Notes: generated from the sequence alone by a model not told the origin. DNA of 64,000 nt from Maribellus maritimus (GCF_022267315.1 NZ_JAIKLE010000003.1:1-64000), one strand, 5' to 3'; positions 8,786 through 17,675 are shown, counted from the first letter of the stretch. Made by a program: numbers and translations.

Positions 8786-9667
8786 TTAAAAAGAAAATAT
8801 TTGTTTTTCTGCCAAACGTAATAAATATTCTCCATACTGATTTTTACTCAGAGGCTGAGCAAGCTTTATTAACTGTTCCTTATCAATAAAACCTTTTTTG
8901 TAAGCAATTTCTTCAATACAAGAAACCTTTAATCCCTGACGCTGCTCTATTGTAGCAATAAAATTAGAGGCTTGTAACAAGCTATCATGTGTTCCGGTAT
9001 CAAGCCAGGCAAAGCCCCGGCCCAATAATTTAGTATTCAACCTGTTTTCTTCCAGATATAAACGGTTTAGATCCGTAATTTCGAGTTCACCCCTTTTTGA
9101 TGGTTTTAAGCTTTTTGCTTTCTGAACCACGTCGTTGGAATAAAAATAAAGCCCGGTTACGGCGTAATTCGATTTTGGTTTTTCCGGTTTTTCTTCAATT
9201 GTAATTACTTTGCCTGTTTCATCAAACTCCACAACACCATATCTTTCCGGGTCGTTCACATAATAACCAAAAACATAGGCACCATCCTTCAATGAAGCGG
9301 CATCCTCCAAAATACTTCTGAAATTATAACCGTAGAAGATATTATCACCTAGAATCATACAAACACTGTCGTCGCCAATAAACTCTTCACCTAAAATAAA
9401 AGCTTGTGCCAATCCATCGGGTGAAGGCTGTATTTTATATGATATTTTTAATCCAAGTTGTTCCCCGTCTTCCAAAAGATTTTTATATAAACCAATGTCG
9501 GTGGGAGTTGATATTATTAAAATATCTCTAATCCCGGCAAGCATTAAAACCGACAACGGATAATAAATCATGGGTTTGTCGTAAACCGGAATTATTTGTT
9601 TTGAAATTGAACGTGTAATCGGATAGAGCCTGGTTCCGGCACCTCCAGCAAGAATAATACCTTTCAT
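8786..9667 (-). CDS. rfbA: Glucose-1-phosphate thymidylyltransferase
   Basis: A 293-residue nucleotidyltransferase that makes dTDP-glucose from dTTP and glucose-1-phosphate, the first step towards dTDP-rhamnose. The N-terminal signature [17 protein letters not shown] and [13 protein letters not shown] is intact, as are ILGDNIFYG (metal/nucleotide region) and the LDTGTHDSL segment. The gene heads the minus-strand operon rfbA-rfbC-rfbD-pgcA and is divergent from rpsA. The dehydratase rfbB, needed for the second step, is not in this window. Confidence 0.95.
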   Translation of the reverse strand: MKGIILAGGAGTRLYPITRSISKQIIPVYDKPMIYYPLSVLMLAGIRDILIISTPTDIGLYKNLLEDGEQLGLKISYKIQPSPDGLAQAFILGEEFIGDDSVCMILGDNIFYGYNFRSILEDAASLKDGAYVFGYYVNDPERYGVVEFDETGKVITIEEKPEKPKSNYAVTGLYFYSNDVVQKAKSLKPSKRGELEITDLNRLYLEENRLNTKLLGRGFAWLDTGTHDSLLQASNFIATIEQRQGLKVSCIEEIAYKKGFIDKEQLIKLAQPLSKNQYGEYLLRLAEKQIFSF

Positions 9668-9766
9668 TTTTTCTTATTTTGAGTTTGGTAAAATAATAAT
9701 CTTCAACAATTTCGCCTTTTATTAGTTTTGAAAATATAAGCGTTTTTTTTTTGGGTCTTCCGGTTT

Positions 9767-9800
9767 CAAAATTAATAAAAGTAAATAAGGAGGCAACAAA
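9767..9800 (-). promoter_or_regulatory. Predicted promoter of the rfbACD-pgcA operon
   Basis: On the minus strand TAATTTTG (9774-9767) fits the Bacteroidota -7 consensus TAnnTTTG, with TTTG (9800-9797) 22 bp upstream as the -33 element. The spacing is at the long end. Transcription would start near 9760, leaving a leader of about 90 nt before rfbA. Confidence 0.4.
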
Positions 9801-9886
9801 AGAAAATTTATTAAAAATTGTAACGTTCAAAAAATTGTATCGAATTAAAATTGAAGTGGTAAATATCAATTAAAAGCAGTAAAACT

Positions 9887-9917
9887 TTTGAAATGATTGA
9901 ATTATATTCTATTTTTG
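9887..9917 (+). promoter_or_regulatory. Predicted rpsA promoter (Bacteroidota -33/-7 type)
   Basis: TTTG at 9887-9890 and TATTTTTG at 9910-9917, separated by 19 bp, match the Bacteroidota housekeeping consensus (TTTG, about 19-21 bp, TAnnTTTG). The start would be near 9924, about 45 nt upstream of the rpsA ATG at 9970. Confidence 0.65.
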
Positions 9918-9969
9918 CGCGCGATTTAAACAATAATAAAGTCTAACTCATTAATTTAATTAGAATTAC

Positions 9970-12006
9970 ATGACTGAAAAGAAAAATGAAAATCTTGAAC
10001 AGGAAGAGGTAAAACAAGAAGCCGCTTCTCCGGTTCAGGAAGAAAAAAAAGTTTCGGAAGAAACAACTGAAGAAACTCCTAAAGAAACAGCTGCTGGAGA
10101 AAAAGCAGAAGAAGTAGTAGCTGAAACAAAAGTTGGAGAAGCTACTACTGAAGAAAAAACTGAAGCCAAAGAAGAAGAAAAAACAGAAGAAGCATCTGCA
10201 GAGGAAGAAGTAGTTGCAGAAGAGACAAATGCTGAACCTGAAGAATTTGACTGGGCAAGCCTCGAAAGTGGTGTTGATGCTTATTCTGAAAAAGAAAGAA
10301 ATAAGCTTGAAGATCTTTACAACGACACCTTAAATACAGTTACAGAAAAAGAAGTTTTGGAAGGAACTGTAATTTCGTTAAACAAACGTGAAGTTGTTGT
10401 TGATATAGGTTATAAATCAGACGGTATTGTTAGTTTGAACGAATTCCGTTACAATCCGGAACTGAAGGTAGGCGATAAAGTAGATGTTTACATCGAAAGT
10501 CTGGAAGATAAAAAAGGACAGATGATTCTGTCGCACAAAAAAGCACGTGCTACCCGTTCCTGGGAGCGTGTTAATGAATCGCTTGAAAACGACGAAATCA
10601 TCAAGGGATACATCAAATGCCGCACTAAAGGTGGTATGATTGTGGATGTATTTGGTATTGAAGCATTCTTACCAGGTTCACAAATTGATGTTAAACCCAT
10701 TCGCGATTACGACGTATTTGTGGGCAAAACCATGGAGTTCAAAGTGGTTAAAATCAATCACGAATACCGTAACGTTGTTGTTTCACACAAAGCGCTTATT
10801 GAAGCTGAACTGGAACAACAGAAGAAAGAAATTATTGCTAAACTTGAAAAAGGACAGGTACTGGAAGGAACCGTTAAAAACGTTACATCTTACGGTGTAT
10901 TCATGGACCTTGGTGGCGTTGACGGCCTGATTCACATTACCGACCTTTCATGGGGACGTATTTCACATCCGAGTGAAATTGTTGAATTGGATCAGAAACT
11001 AAATGTAGTTATTCTTGATTTTGATGATGACAAAAAACGTATCGCTCTTGGCTTGAAACAATTGACTCCTCATCCATGGGATAAACTGGATGATAACCTT
11101 AAAGTTGGCGACTCAGTTAAAGGTAAAGTGGTTGTGATTGCCGACTACGGTGCTTTTGTTGAAATTGCTCCGGGAGTTGAAGGTTTAATTCACGTTTCGG
11201 AAATGTCGTGGAGCCAGCATTTGCGCAGCGCACAGGATTTCTTAAGTGTAGGCGACGAAGTTGAAGCTCAAATCCTTACGCTCGACCGTGAAGAACGCAA
11301 AATGTCGCTCGGCATTAAACAACTGAAAGAAGATCCATGGGAAAATATTGACACTCAATTTGGTGTGGGAAGCAAACACAAAGCAACCGTACGTAACTTT
11401 ACCAACTTTGGTGTATTTGTGGAAATTACCGAAGGCGTTGACGGATTAATCCATATCTCAGATTTGAGTTGGACGAAAAAAATCAAACATCCATCAGAAT
11501 TTACTGCAGTTGGTGAAGAAATAGAAGTTGTTGTTCTTGATATTGACAAAGAAAACCGTCGTTTGAGTTTAGGACACAAACAACTGGAAGAAAATCCATG
11601 GGATGTATTTGAAACCATTTTCACTGCAGACTCTATTCACGAAGGAACTGTGGTTGAGTTGATGGACAAAGGTGCTGTTATCGCTCTTCCATACGGTGTT
11701 GAAGGTTTCGCTACTCCACGTCACCTTGTTAAAGAAGATGGTTCTTCTGTAAAACAGGATGAAAAACTGGATTTCAAAGTGATTGAATTCAACAAATCAG
11801 CCAAAAGAATTATTGTTTCTCACTCGCGTGTTTACGAAGATGTTAAACGTGCCGAAGAAAATGCAAAACGTAAAACGCAAGGACGTTCCAACAAAAAAGC
11901 AGTTAAATCGGTTAACGACAATATCGAAAAGACTACTTTGGGAGACATCAGCGAATTGGCTGCTTTGAAATCGCAGATGGAAGCTGACGAGAAAAAAGAT
12001 AAATAA
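9970..12006 (+). CDS. rpsA: 30S ribosomal protein S1 with acidic N-terminal extension
   Basis: A 678-residue protein. Residues from about 115 onward contain six S1/OB-fold RNA-binding repeats, starting with VLEGTVISLNKREVVVDIG, then IIKGYIKCRTKGGMIVDV, VLEGTVKNVTSYGVFMDL, VKGKVVVIADYGAFVEI, HKATVRNFTNFGVFVEI and IHEGTVVELMDKGAVIAL. Repeats 3-5 carry the GLIH(I/V)(T/S)(D/E)(L/M)SW ending. S1 brings mRNA to the 30S subunit, and in Bacteroidota, where Shine-Dalgarno use is low, it is thought especially important. The first ~90 residues are a low-complexity Glu/Ala/Thr/Lys tract, longer than I would expect for a bare S1. A basic tail precedes the stop. The STAS gene follows after 45 bp. Confidence 0.95.
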   Translation: MTEKKNENLEQEEVKQEAASPVQEEKKVSEETTEETPKETAAGEKAEEVVAETKVGEATTEEKTEAKEEEKTEEASAEEEVVAEETNAEPEEFDWASLESGVDAYSEKERNKLEDLYNDTLNTVTEKEVLEGTVISLNKREVVVDIGYKSDGIVSLNEFRYNPELKVGDKVDVYIESLEDKKGQMILSHKKARATRSWERVNESLENDEIIKGYIKCRTKGGMIVDVFGIEAFLPGSQIDVKPIRDYDVFVGKTMEFKVVKINHEYRNVVVSHKALIEAELEQQKKEIIAKLEKGQVLEGTVKNVTSYGVFMDLGGVDGLIHITDLSWGRISHPSEIVELDQKLNVVILDFDDDKKRIALGLKQLTPHPWDKLDDNLKVGDSVKGKVVVIADYGAFVEIAPGVEGLIHVSEMSWSQHLRSAQDFLSVGDEVEAQILTLDREERKMSLGIKQLKEDPWENIDTQFGVGSKHKATVRNFTNFGVFVEITEGVDGLIHISDLSWTKKIKHPSEFTAVGEEIEVVVLDIDKENRRLSLGHKQLEENPWDVFETIFTADSIHEGTVVELMDKGAVIALPYGVEGFATPRHLVKEDGSSVKQDEKLDFKVIEFNKSAKRIIVSHSRVYEDVKRAEENAKRKTQGRSNKKAVKSVNDNIEKTTLGDISELAALKSQMEADEKKDK

Positions 12007-12051
12007 GTTCAGGTTTGGAATTTGTAATAAGAATTTCGTAAATTGAATGTC

Positions 12052-12405
12052 ATGACGTTCGAAATTCTAAAAAAGGGAAATTATACCTTGGTTAAGGTAA
12101 ATTCCGACAGATTAGATACAAATAATGCTCCTGATCTTAAGTCAGAATTGATTGTTATCAACAATGGGGGTGAAAAGAACATCGTTCTTGATTTAAGCAG
12201 TGTAAATTACTGCGATTCTTCCGGTTTAAGAGCTGTTTTAGTTGCTAACCGGCTCTGTGAAGATGCAATCGGTACCTTTGTTCTTTGCGGTCTCCAGCCC
12301 GATGTGGAAAACCTGGTAAAGATATCAATGCTTCATACGGTTCTTTTGATAACCAAAAACATCGAAGAAGCTGAAAATTTGCTGGAGAAAAAGGAAAATC
12401 TGTGA
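12052..12405 (+). CDS. STAS-domain protein (anti-sigma-factor antagonist family)
   Basis: A 117-residue single STAS domain beginning at the ATG at 12052; an in-frame TTG at 12043 would add three residues. The core LDLSSVNYCDSSGLRAV (about 47-63) contains the conserved Ser that partner-switching kinases phosphorylate in SpoIIAA/RsbV proteins. No cognate anti-sigma kinase or phosphatase is adjacent. It sits between rpsA and RNase Z, and its TGA overlaps the GTG start of rnz, implying translational coupling. The partner and regulon are unknown. Confidence 0.85.
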   Translation: MTFEILKKGNYTLVKVNSDRLDTNNAPDLKSELIVINNGGEKNIVLDLSSVNYCDSSGLRAVLVANRLCEDAIGTFVLCGLQPDVENLVKISMLHTVLLITKNIEEAENLLEKKENL

Positions 12406-13334
12406 AAACAGAAACGCCTTTTGAATTGACCATACTCGGAAGTAGTTCTGCATTACCAACATCTGACAGATATCCAACCGCCCAGGTACTTCGTGTACCT
12501 GGGCGGTTTTTTTTGATCGACTGTGGAGAAGGAACTCAGATCCAAATCCGTCGGCAAAAAATCAGCTTCAGCAAAATCAACCACATCTTTATATCCCATC
12601 TTCACGGCGACCATTTTTACGGGCTGATAGGTTTACTATCAACCTTTAATCTGCTTGGCTTAAAAAAGGACATTCACATTTACTCGCCATCTGAACTCAA
12701 AACTCTTATCCAGCCTCAGCTCGATCACCTAAAAGCCGATTTACAATTTAAAGTCATTTTTCATCCGCTAAATTTTAAAAAGCCACAAAAAATTTATTCC
12801 GATAAAAAAGTTGAAGTTTTTTCATTTCCACTAAAACACAGCAGTCCGGTTTGTGGTTTTCTTTTTAAAGAAGTCCCGAAACAGCCTAACATAAAAAAGG
12901 AATTTATAACACAATACAATATTCCAATTGTAGAAATAAAAAATATAAAGGGCGGAGCTGATTTTAAAACCGCTGACGGCAAAATCATTTCAAACGCAGA
13001 ATTAACTACTTTGCCACCCAAACCCCGTTCATACGCTTTTTGTTCCGATACTGTTTTCCTTCCGGAAATAGCAGAAATAATCAAAAACGTAGATTTATTG
13101 TACCACGAGGCTACATTTACTGAAAACATGAAGGACTGGGCAAAAAAAACGTTACATTCAACAGCTAAAGAAGCAGCTGAAATTGCCAGACTAGCCAATG
13201 CTGGCAAGTTAATCATCGGGCATTTTTCAGCTCGCTACAAGACCGTTTCAGAATTTAAGAAAGAAGCAAAATCGGTATTTGCAAATACTGAAACAGCTAT
13301 TGATGGAAATACTTACGAGGTGGAACAATACTAA
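12402..13334 (+). CDS. rnz: Ribonuclease Z (tRNA 3'-processing endonuclease)
   Basis: A 310-residue metallo-beta-lactamase-fold nuclease that removes 3' trailers from pre-tRNA. The opening FELTILGSSSALPTSDR is typical of the family, the zinc motif HLHGDH is at residues 66-71, and later ligands lie in LKHSSPVCGF, FCSDTVF, LYHEATF and IGHFSARY. The start is GTG at 12402, overlapping the preceding TGA; no alternative start keeps the conserved strand. tRNAs without an encoded CCA, such as the one at 38.6 kb, are its normal substrates. Confidence 0.93.
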   Translation: MKTETPFELTILGSSSALPTSDRYPTAQVLRVPGRFFLIDCGEGTQIQIRRQKISFSKINHIFISHLHGDHFYGLIGLLSTFNLLGLKKDIHIYSPSELKTLIQPQLDHLKADLQFKVIFHPLNFKKPQKIYSDKKVEVFSFPLKHSSPVCGFLFKEVPKQPNIKKEFITQYNIPIVEIKNIKGGADFKTADGKIISNAELTTLPPKPRSYAFCSDTVFLPEIAEIIKNVDLLYHEATFTENMKDWAKKTLHSTAKEAAEIARLANAGKLIIGHFSARYKTVSEFKKEAKSVFANTETAIDGNTYEVEQY

Positions 13335-13335
13335 A

Positions 13336-14775
13336 TCAGAGCTCCGTTCCTGCACTTTTAAAAAAATTCTTATTAAAATTTACAAGAAAAAGTTTTTCAG
13401 TCGGTCGTGTAAATGCTGTATACAACCAACGATAGTATTCTTTGTCGAGCATTTCTTCAACCAAATAACCATGATCCACAAAAACCGCTTTCCACTGCCC
13501 TCCCTGGGCTTTATGACAAGTTAAAGCGTAAGCATATTTTACCTGCAAAGCGTTAAAATAGGGGTTTTCTTTTATTTTTCTCCAGCGTTCTCTTTTGTTC
13601 CCTACATCCAAATAATCTTCTGATACGGCTTCAAAAAGTTCACGATTTCTCTCTTGCGAAAACGAGGCAGTTTCAATAGCAAGTGTTTCCAAAAAAATCT
13701 TACAATCAAGTTCAACATTTTCATAGTCTACAAACCGGAGGTTTACGTTTGCAAAACGAAATCCGTACAATTCCTCATAGCCGTATATCTTTTTAATTTC
13801 CGCGATATCACCATTGGCAATAAAATCAAGTTCGACACCTTCTCCGGCCCAGAAATAATTATTTTTAACGATCATTAAAAGGTCTCCTTGCTCAATCTCA
13901 TTTTCCTTATAGAGAATCGATCCCCTGATTCCTTTATTATACAAATTGGCTCTTTTATTAGAACGTGTGACCACCGTAGTTTCAAAAAATCCATACTTGT
14001 CGTAACAGGTACCTATCTTTTCAATCAATTCACCTCCGCCAATTCTATCTATGTCAGAAAACGATTCCAATTTAATCTCTAAAAATCCGGGGGCCTGTTC
14101 ATCTGCAGCAATCAGCCGGCGCATTTTCGTTGCATTAAATAAAACTCCGGAATCCGACTCCTGCCGAACAACTTCAGTTAACTCATATTCATTTACTGAA
14201 AACCCGTAATTTTCCAGCTGTAAGGCATCCAAAGCCGGGCTGATATTTACTCCCACCGGAGGAAGTTGCGCAGTATCTCCAACTAAAACCAAGCGACAAT
14301 TTTCGCCAGAATAAACGTATTCAAGCAAATCGTCGAGTAACCTGCCACTTCCAAAAACCGAACTGTCGCCCGGCTGATCAGAAATCATAGAAGACTCATC
14401 AACAATAAAATAGGTATTTTTATATAAATTTTTGTCAAGAACAAAATTTCCCATTCCGTCAGCAGAAGATTTTTGTCTGTAAATTTTTTTATGAATGGTA
14501 AATGCACTTTTCCCTGTGTAACCGGCAATAACCTTTGCAGCGCGGCCTGTTGGAGCCATTAAAACCGTTCTTATCTTTAATAAATTCAGTGCCTGAGCCA
14601 GGGCATTTATCATAGTTGTCTTCCCTGTTCCGGCATATCCTTTTATTAACATTATTTCATCAGGCCTGTCTGAAGAAATATAGTCTGCCAAACCTTCTAT
14701 TAGCCTTATCTGACAGGAGGTTGGAGAGAATTGAAGGTTTTGGGTCAATAAAGCCTGCAAATGATTTTTTATCAT
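13336..14775 (-). CDS. RecD-like/UvrD-family ATP-dependent DNA helicase
   Basis: A 479-residue superfamily 1 helicase. Walker A GYAGTGKTT is at residues 46-54, motif Ia TVLMAPTGRAA follows, then Walker B as VDESSM, motif III region LVLVGDTAQLPP, and the C-terminal UvrD_C_2 motifs ALTCHKAQGGQW and YTAFTRPTEKL. It lacks the long N-terminal region of RecD2, so it is a stand-alone short helicase of the kind widespread in Bacteroidota. A role in DNA repair or recombination is inferred from the family. Its 3' end is 1 bp from the convergent rnz stop. Confidence 0.88.
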   Translation of the reverse strand: MIKNHLQALLTQNLQFSPTSCQIRLIEGLADYISSDRPDEIMLIKGYAGTGKTTMINALAQALNLLKIRTVLMAPTGRAAKVIAGYTGKSAFTIHKKIYRQKSSADGMGNFVLDKNLYKNTYFIVDESSMISDQPGDSSVFGSGRLLDDLLEYVYSGENCRLVLVGDTAQLPPVGVNISPALDALQLENYGFSVNEYELTEVVRQESDSGVLFNATKMRRLIAADEQAPGFLEIKLESFSDIDRIGGGELIEKIGTCYDKYGFFETTVVTRSNKRANLYNKGIRGSILYKENEIEQGDLLMIVKNNYFWAGEGVELDFIANGDIAEIKKIYGYEELYGFRFANVNLRFVDYENVELDCKIFLETLAIETASFSQERNRELFEAVSEDYLDVGNKRERWRKIKENPYFNALQVKYAYALTCHKAQGGQWKAVFVDHGYLVEEMLDKEYYRWLYTAFTRPTEKLFLVNFNKNFFKSAGTEL

Positions 14776-14823
14776 AGCTGCTAAAATAACATTCTCTTAG
14801 GGAAGGTAATTTATTTTTTTTTT

Positions 14824-14831
14824 TAAATTTG
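14824..14831 (+). promoter_or_regulatory. -7 promoter element upstream of the 14870-16875 operon
   Basis: TAAATTTG matches TAnnTTTG exactly. No good TTTG lies at the -33 distance. Predicted start near 14838, about 32 nt before the ATG at 14870. Confidence 0.4.
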
Positions 14832-14869
14832 CAATCTATCGAAAAATAAAACTTACTAAAATTATAAAA

Positions 14870-15502
14870 ATGAGAACCGTTATTCAAATTTTGCTTTTCA
14901 TCGTTGCTGTTGTGCTGGCTTATATGATTTATCAAAGTATTCAGCGGCCAATTGATTTTCAAAAAGCTCAAAAAGCCAGGTACGATGTTACCATTGAAAA
15001 GTTAAAAGATATTAGAAAAGCCCAGCTGGCATTTAAAGATGTTTACGGAAGGTACACCGGAAGTTGGGACACACTTATTGATTTTGTGAAATATGATTCA
15101 GTAAGAAATGTTCGTAAAATTGGTGAACTTACCGATAGTATGATTGAAGAAGGCATCAGCGAAAAAAAAGCGATTCAGATGGGACTTCTTATTCGGGATA
15201 CCATAAAAGAAAGTGTTCTGGAGTCTCTTTTTGGAAAAGGTTATAACGCAGATCAACTTAAATATGTTCCGATTCCGGATACGCAAGCAGAATTTCATTT
15301 AGGAGCGACAGTCATTACAACCGGTTCAGGAATTAAAGTTCCGGTATTTGAAGCTAAAGCACATAATAATATAATTTTGAATGATCTTGATCGCCAGCTG
15401 GTTATTAACATGAATGACCAAAGCAGAACTAACGAAAAATATCCGGGACTAAAAGTAGGATCTCTTACCGAAGCCATCAATAATGCAGGTAACTGGGAGT
15501 AA
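14870..15502 (+). CDS. Conserved membrane-anchored protein, pseudopilin-like N-terminus
   Basis: A 210-residue protein with one N-terminal membrane segment (about residues 4-22) and the rest presumably periplasmic. After the anchor, the segment LKDIRKAQLAFKDVYGRYTGSWDTLIDFVK resembles the start of type II/IV pseudopilin globular domains, but no prepilin-peptidase Gly-Phe-x-x-x-Glu site is visible, so this is only a resemblance. It is followed after 9 bp by the DUF3822 gene and then rsmD, an order I recognise from other Bacteroidota. Function unknown. Confidence 0.7.
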   Translation: MRTVIQILLFIVAVVLAYMIYQSIQRPIDFQKAQKARYDVTIEKLKDIRKAQLAFKDVYGRYTGSWDTLIDFVKYDSVRNVRKIGELTDSMIEEGISEKKAIQMGLLIRDTIKESVLESLFGKGYNADQLKYVPIPDTQAEFHLGATVITTGSGIKVPVFEAKAHNNIILNDLDRQLVINMNDQSRTNEKYPGLKVGSLTEAINNAGNWE

Positions 15503-15511
15503 ATTTCATGC

Positions 15512-16345
15512 ATGGATATTGTAGCTGACGAATTATTTGATAAAGAAAATACTCAAGAATATTTATTATCCATCCAGATAAGTCTGGGTGGATTTTCTTT
15601 TATAGTAGCTTCTGCAAAAGAAAACCGATTACTCGCCTGGAAAAATACCCCCTTAACCATTACAAGTGTACAGTTTTTACAAAAACGATTTCAGGAATGG
15701 CTGGATATGGAAGAAATTCTGAAACAACAATATCAAAAAGTTCATTTAATTTTTGATACAAAGGAGTTTGTTCCGGTCCCTGAAAAATACTATGAAGAAC
15801 AGGAAAGCAAAAAATTGGTTGAGTCCGTTTTTGAATTGAGTAGTAGTGAGTTTGAAATAGCGGAAAACCAGGTTAATGTGCACGACTTAAGATTGCTTTT
15901 TACTCTTCCGAAAGGCCTAAAAGGCTATTTATCTGAACAATTTCCGGATTTAGAAATATTCCATCCCTTAACAATATGTATTGAAAATTTGCCAGAAATC
16001 AGTGCAGACAGAAATGGATTAATCATTCTTTTTAGCTCCGGTTATTTTTATCTGGTTTTATTTCGGGAACAAAAGCTATTGCTGGCAAACAGCTACAACC
16101 TTTCGCACAAAAATGATATTATATTTTATACGCTTTCAACAACAAAACAATATCATTTTAATCCAACAAAAACAGATGTTTTTATAGCTGGGGATATATA
16201 TGGTGGAGAAGAAACGATTTTGGAAATCAAAGAATATTTTACCTCAACCCAACTATTAAAACCTGCAAAAGACATTGAAATTAACACGGAAATTTTTAAT
16301 ACTCAGGAATACAGTTTATATAACCTGCAAAACTCCGTATTATGA
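15512..16345 (+). CDS. DUF3822 family protein
   Basis: A 277-residue protein that I recognise as DUF3822, a Bacteroidota family usually encoded immediately upstream of rsmD. The N-terminal strand LLSIQISLGGFSFIVAS and later NGLIILFSSGYFYLVLF and TDVFIAGDIYGG suggest duplicated alpha/beta sub-domains, perhaps a degenerate actin-like/PilM-type fold; that is speculation from pattern alone. No membrane segment or signal. Its TGA overlaps the rsmD ATG by 4 bp (ATGA). Function unknown. Confidence 0.8.
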   Translation: MDIVADELFDKENTQEYLLSIQISLGGFSFIVASAKENRLLAWKNTPLTITSVQFLQKRFQEWLDMEEILKQQYQKVHLIFDTKEFVPVPEKYYEEQESKKLVESVFELSSSEFEIAENQVNVHDLRLLFTLPKGLKGYLSEQFPDLEIFHPLTICIENLPEISADRNGLIILFSSGYFYLVLFREQKLLLANSYNLSHKNDIIFYTLSTTKQYHFNPTKTDVFIAGDIYGGEETILEIKEYFTSTQLLKPAKDIEINTEIFNTQEYSLYNLQNSVL

Positions 16346-16875
16346 GAATTGTTGGAGGAAAATATAAAGGCCGTATTTTTAGTCCGAGTAAAAAAATGAG
16401 TGGCCGGCCAACTACTGACATTGCGAAAGAAGGCTTGTTTAATATTCTGGAAAATCGTATTGACTTTTCAAATAAAACAGTACTCGATTTATTTTCAGGA
16501 ACAGGAAGCATGGGCTATGAGTTTGTTAGCCGTGGCGCAAAAGAAGTAACCTTTATTGAAAAAAACTTCCAACACTACCAGTTTATTTTAAGCGTTATAA
16601 AAAAACTAGAAATTGATAATGTAAGAGCTTTCAAAACCGATGTTTTTAAGTTTCTGTTCAAATACCAGGGACAATTTGATATCGTTTTTGCAGACCCTCC
16701 TTTTGACCTCCCGCAATTTGCAGAGGTCCCTGCTGCCGTTTTTTCCGGGAATATTTTAAAAAACAAGGGCCTATTTATACTGGAACATCCCAAGGAATAT
16801 AGCTTCACTTCTCACCCTAATTTCAAAGAAATCAGAAATTACGGGAAAGTAAATTTTAGTTTTTTCGAAGCATAA
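16342..16875 (+). CDS. rsmD: 16S rRNA (guanine(966)-N(2))-methyltransferase
   Basis: A 177-residue class I methyltransferase that methylates G966 of 16S rRNA using S-adenosylmethionine. It opens with the family-specific MRIVGGKYKGR, the SAM loop LDLFSGTGSMG is at 48-58, and the catalytic motif FADPPF at 116-121 takes the place of NPPY. Full length. ATGA overlap with DUF3822 supports translational coupling in one operon with the 14870 gene. Confidence 0.93.
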   Translation: MRIVGGKYKGRIFSPSKKMSGRPTTDIAKEGLFNILENRIDFSNKTVLDLFSGTGSMGYEFVSRGAKEVTFIEKNFQHYQFILSVIKKLEIDNVRAFKTDVFKFLFKYQGQFDIVFADPPFDLPQFAEVPAAVFSGNILKNKGLFILEHPKEYSFTSHPNFKEIRNYGKVNFSFFEA

Positions 16876-16892
16876 AAAAGCCCTTCGCTTTT
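16874..16892 (-). terminator. Weak terminator between rsmD and the redoxin gene
   Basis: AAAAGC (16876-16881) and GCTTTT (16887-16892) pair around a 5-nt loop. On the minus strand the stem runs into six T residues, so it best fits the end of the redoxin transcript. The stem is only 6 bp. Confidence 0.4.
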
Positions 16893-16931
16893 CAGGAAAG
16901 AACTAATCTATTTCAATTTAAAACCGTTCGT

Positions 16932-17540
16932 TTATTGAATTTTTCTTTTAATGCTGCACCCTGTAGGTTTTGTTTCGGTTACTGCAATTTTTTCATTATT
17001 TGCCAAACTGATAATCGCATCTTTCAAATATGCCTGGTTTACCTCGTCAGCACTTTTATAACTGTCGTCAATAGCACCTTTGTAGGCAAGTTCCATATTA
17101 CTGTCGAATAAAAATACGTGTGGCGTAGTTTGTCCACCAAATGCATTTGCTATCTGACTTTCTTCATCAACTACATAATGAAAATTGTAACCTTTGGTTT
17201 CGGCATGCTTTTGCATTGCTTCGTATGAGTCAACTCCATCGCGGTTCTGATAATTTGAATTTAATACCATCATCCCAACGTCGTTTTTGTCGGCCCATTT
17301 TTTAATTTCGGGGTAACGATCTTCCCATTGTTTTACAAACGGACAAGTGTTACAAGAAAATATAACAACTAAGCCATTATCTTTTTGTGCCTCACCAAGA
17401 GAAATTTTCTCACCGGAAACATCAAGCATTTTTACGTGTGTCAATGCCGCTTTATCTCCCAGATCCATCTTCCCGTCACCATTTCCTGCCATTACTGAGA
17501 CAGACAACAACATGATAAAAACACCAATCAACTTTTTCAT
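16932..17540 (-). CDS. Exported thioredoxin-fold (redoxin/AhpC-TSA) protein
   Basis: A 202-residue protein with a signal peptide (about 1-18, ending VMAG). The redoxin domain has a CNTC active site at residues 63-66 inside IFSCNTCPFVKQW, and the cis-Pro region is TTPHVFLF. The downstream GAIDDSYKS with an insertion is typical of the periplasmic redoxins in Bacteroidota that resemble alkyl hydroperoxide reductase/thiol oxidoreductases. It is probably involved in periplasmic disulfide or peroxide chemistry. Monocistronic, convergent with rsmD. Confidence 0.85.
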   Translation of the reverse strand: MKKLIGVFIMLLSVSVMAGNGDGKMDLGDKAALTHVKMLDVSGEKISLGEAQKDNGLVVIFSCNTCPFVKQWEDRYPEIKKWADKNDVGMMVLNSNYQNRDGVDSYEAMQKHAETKGYNFHYVVDEESQIANAFGGQTTPHVFLFDSNMELAYKGAIDDSYKSADEVNQAYLKDAIISLANNEKIAVTETKPTGCSIKRKIQ

Positions 17541-17675
17541 GACAATTTAAATTTTGGGTTAATAAAATACTAATTACTCTTTTTATGAAACGAAATGAAA
17601 AATCAAAAAGTTCAATTGATTCATCTTTTTTTAAACATTCTGTTCTTTAATCAGTTATTTGAAAAAAGTACAACG

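Larger units (their letters stand above)
9668..9969. other. Divergent intergenic region between rfbA and rpsA
   Basis: A 302-bp AT-rich spacer with no credible gene. It holds a good rpsA promoter (9887-9917) and a weaker rfbA promoter (9767-9800). An A/T-rich stretch with a T10 run (9743-9752) lies in the rfbA leader. I see no riboswitch or ribosomal-protein-type leader hairpin that I could defend. Confidence 0.6.

Noticed and set aside
9528-9869. 113-codon minus ORF overlapping the rfbA start and its leader
   Set aside because: Overlaps the real rfbA frame and promoter, and its sequence is a translated AT-rich spacer.
14811-14824. Long T-run near the helicase start as a second slippage site
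   Set aside because: It is intergenic, between the divergent helicase and the 14870 operon, and no frame is interrupted.
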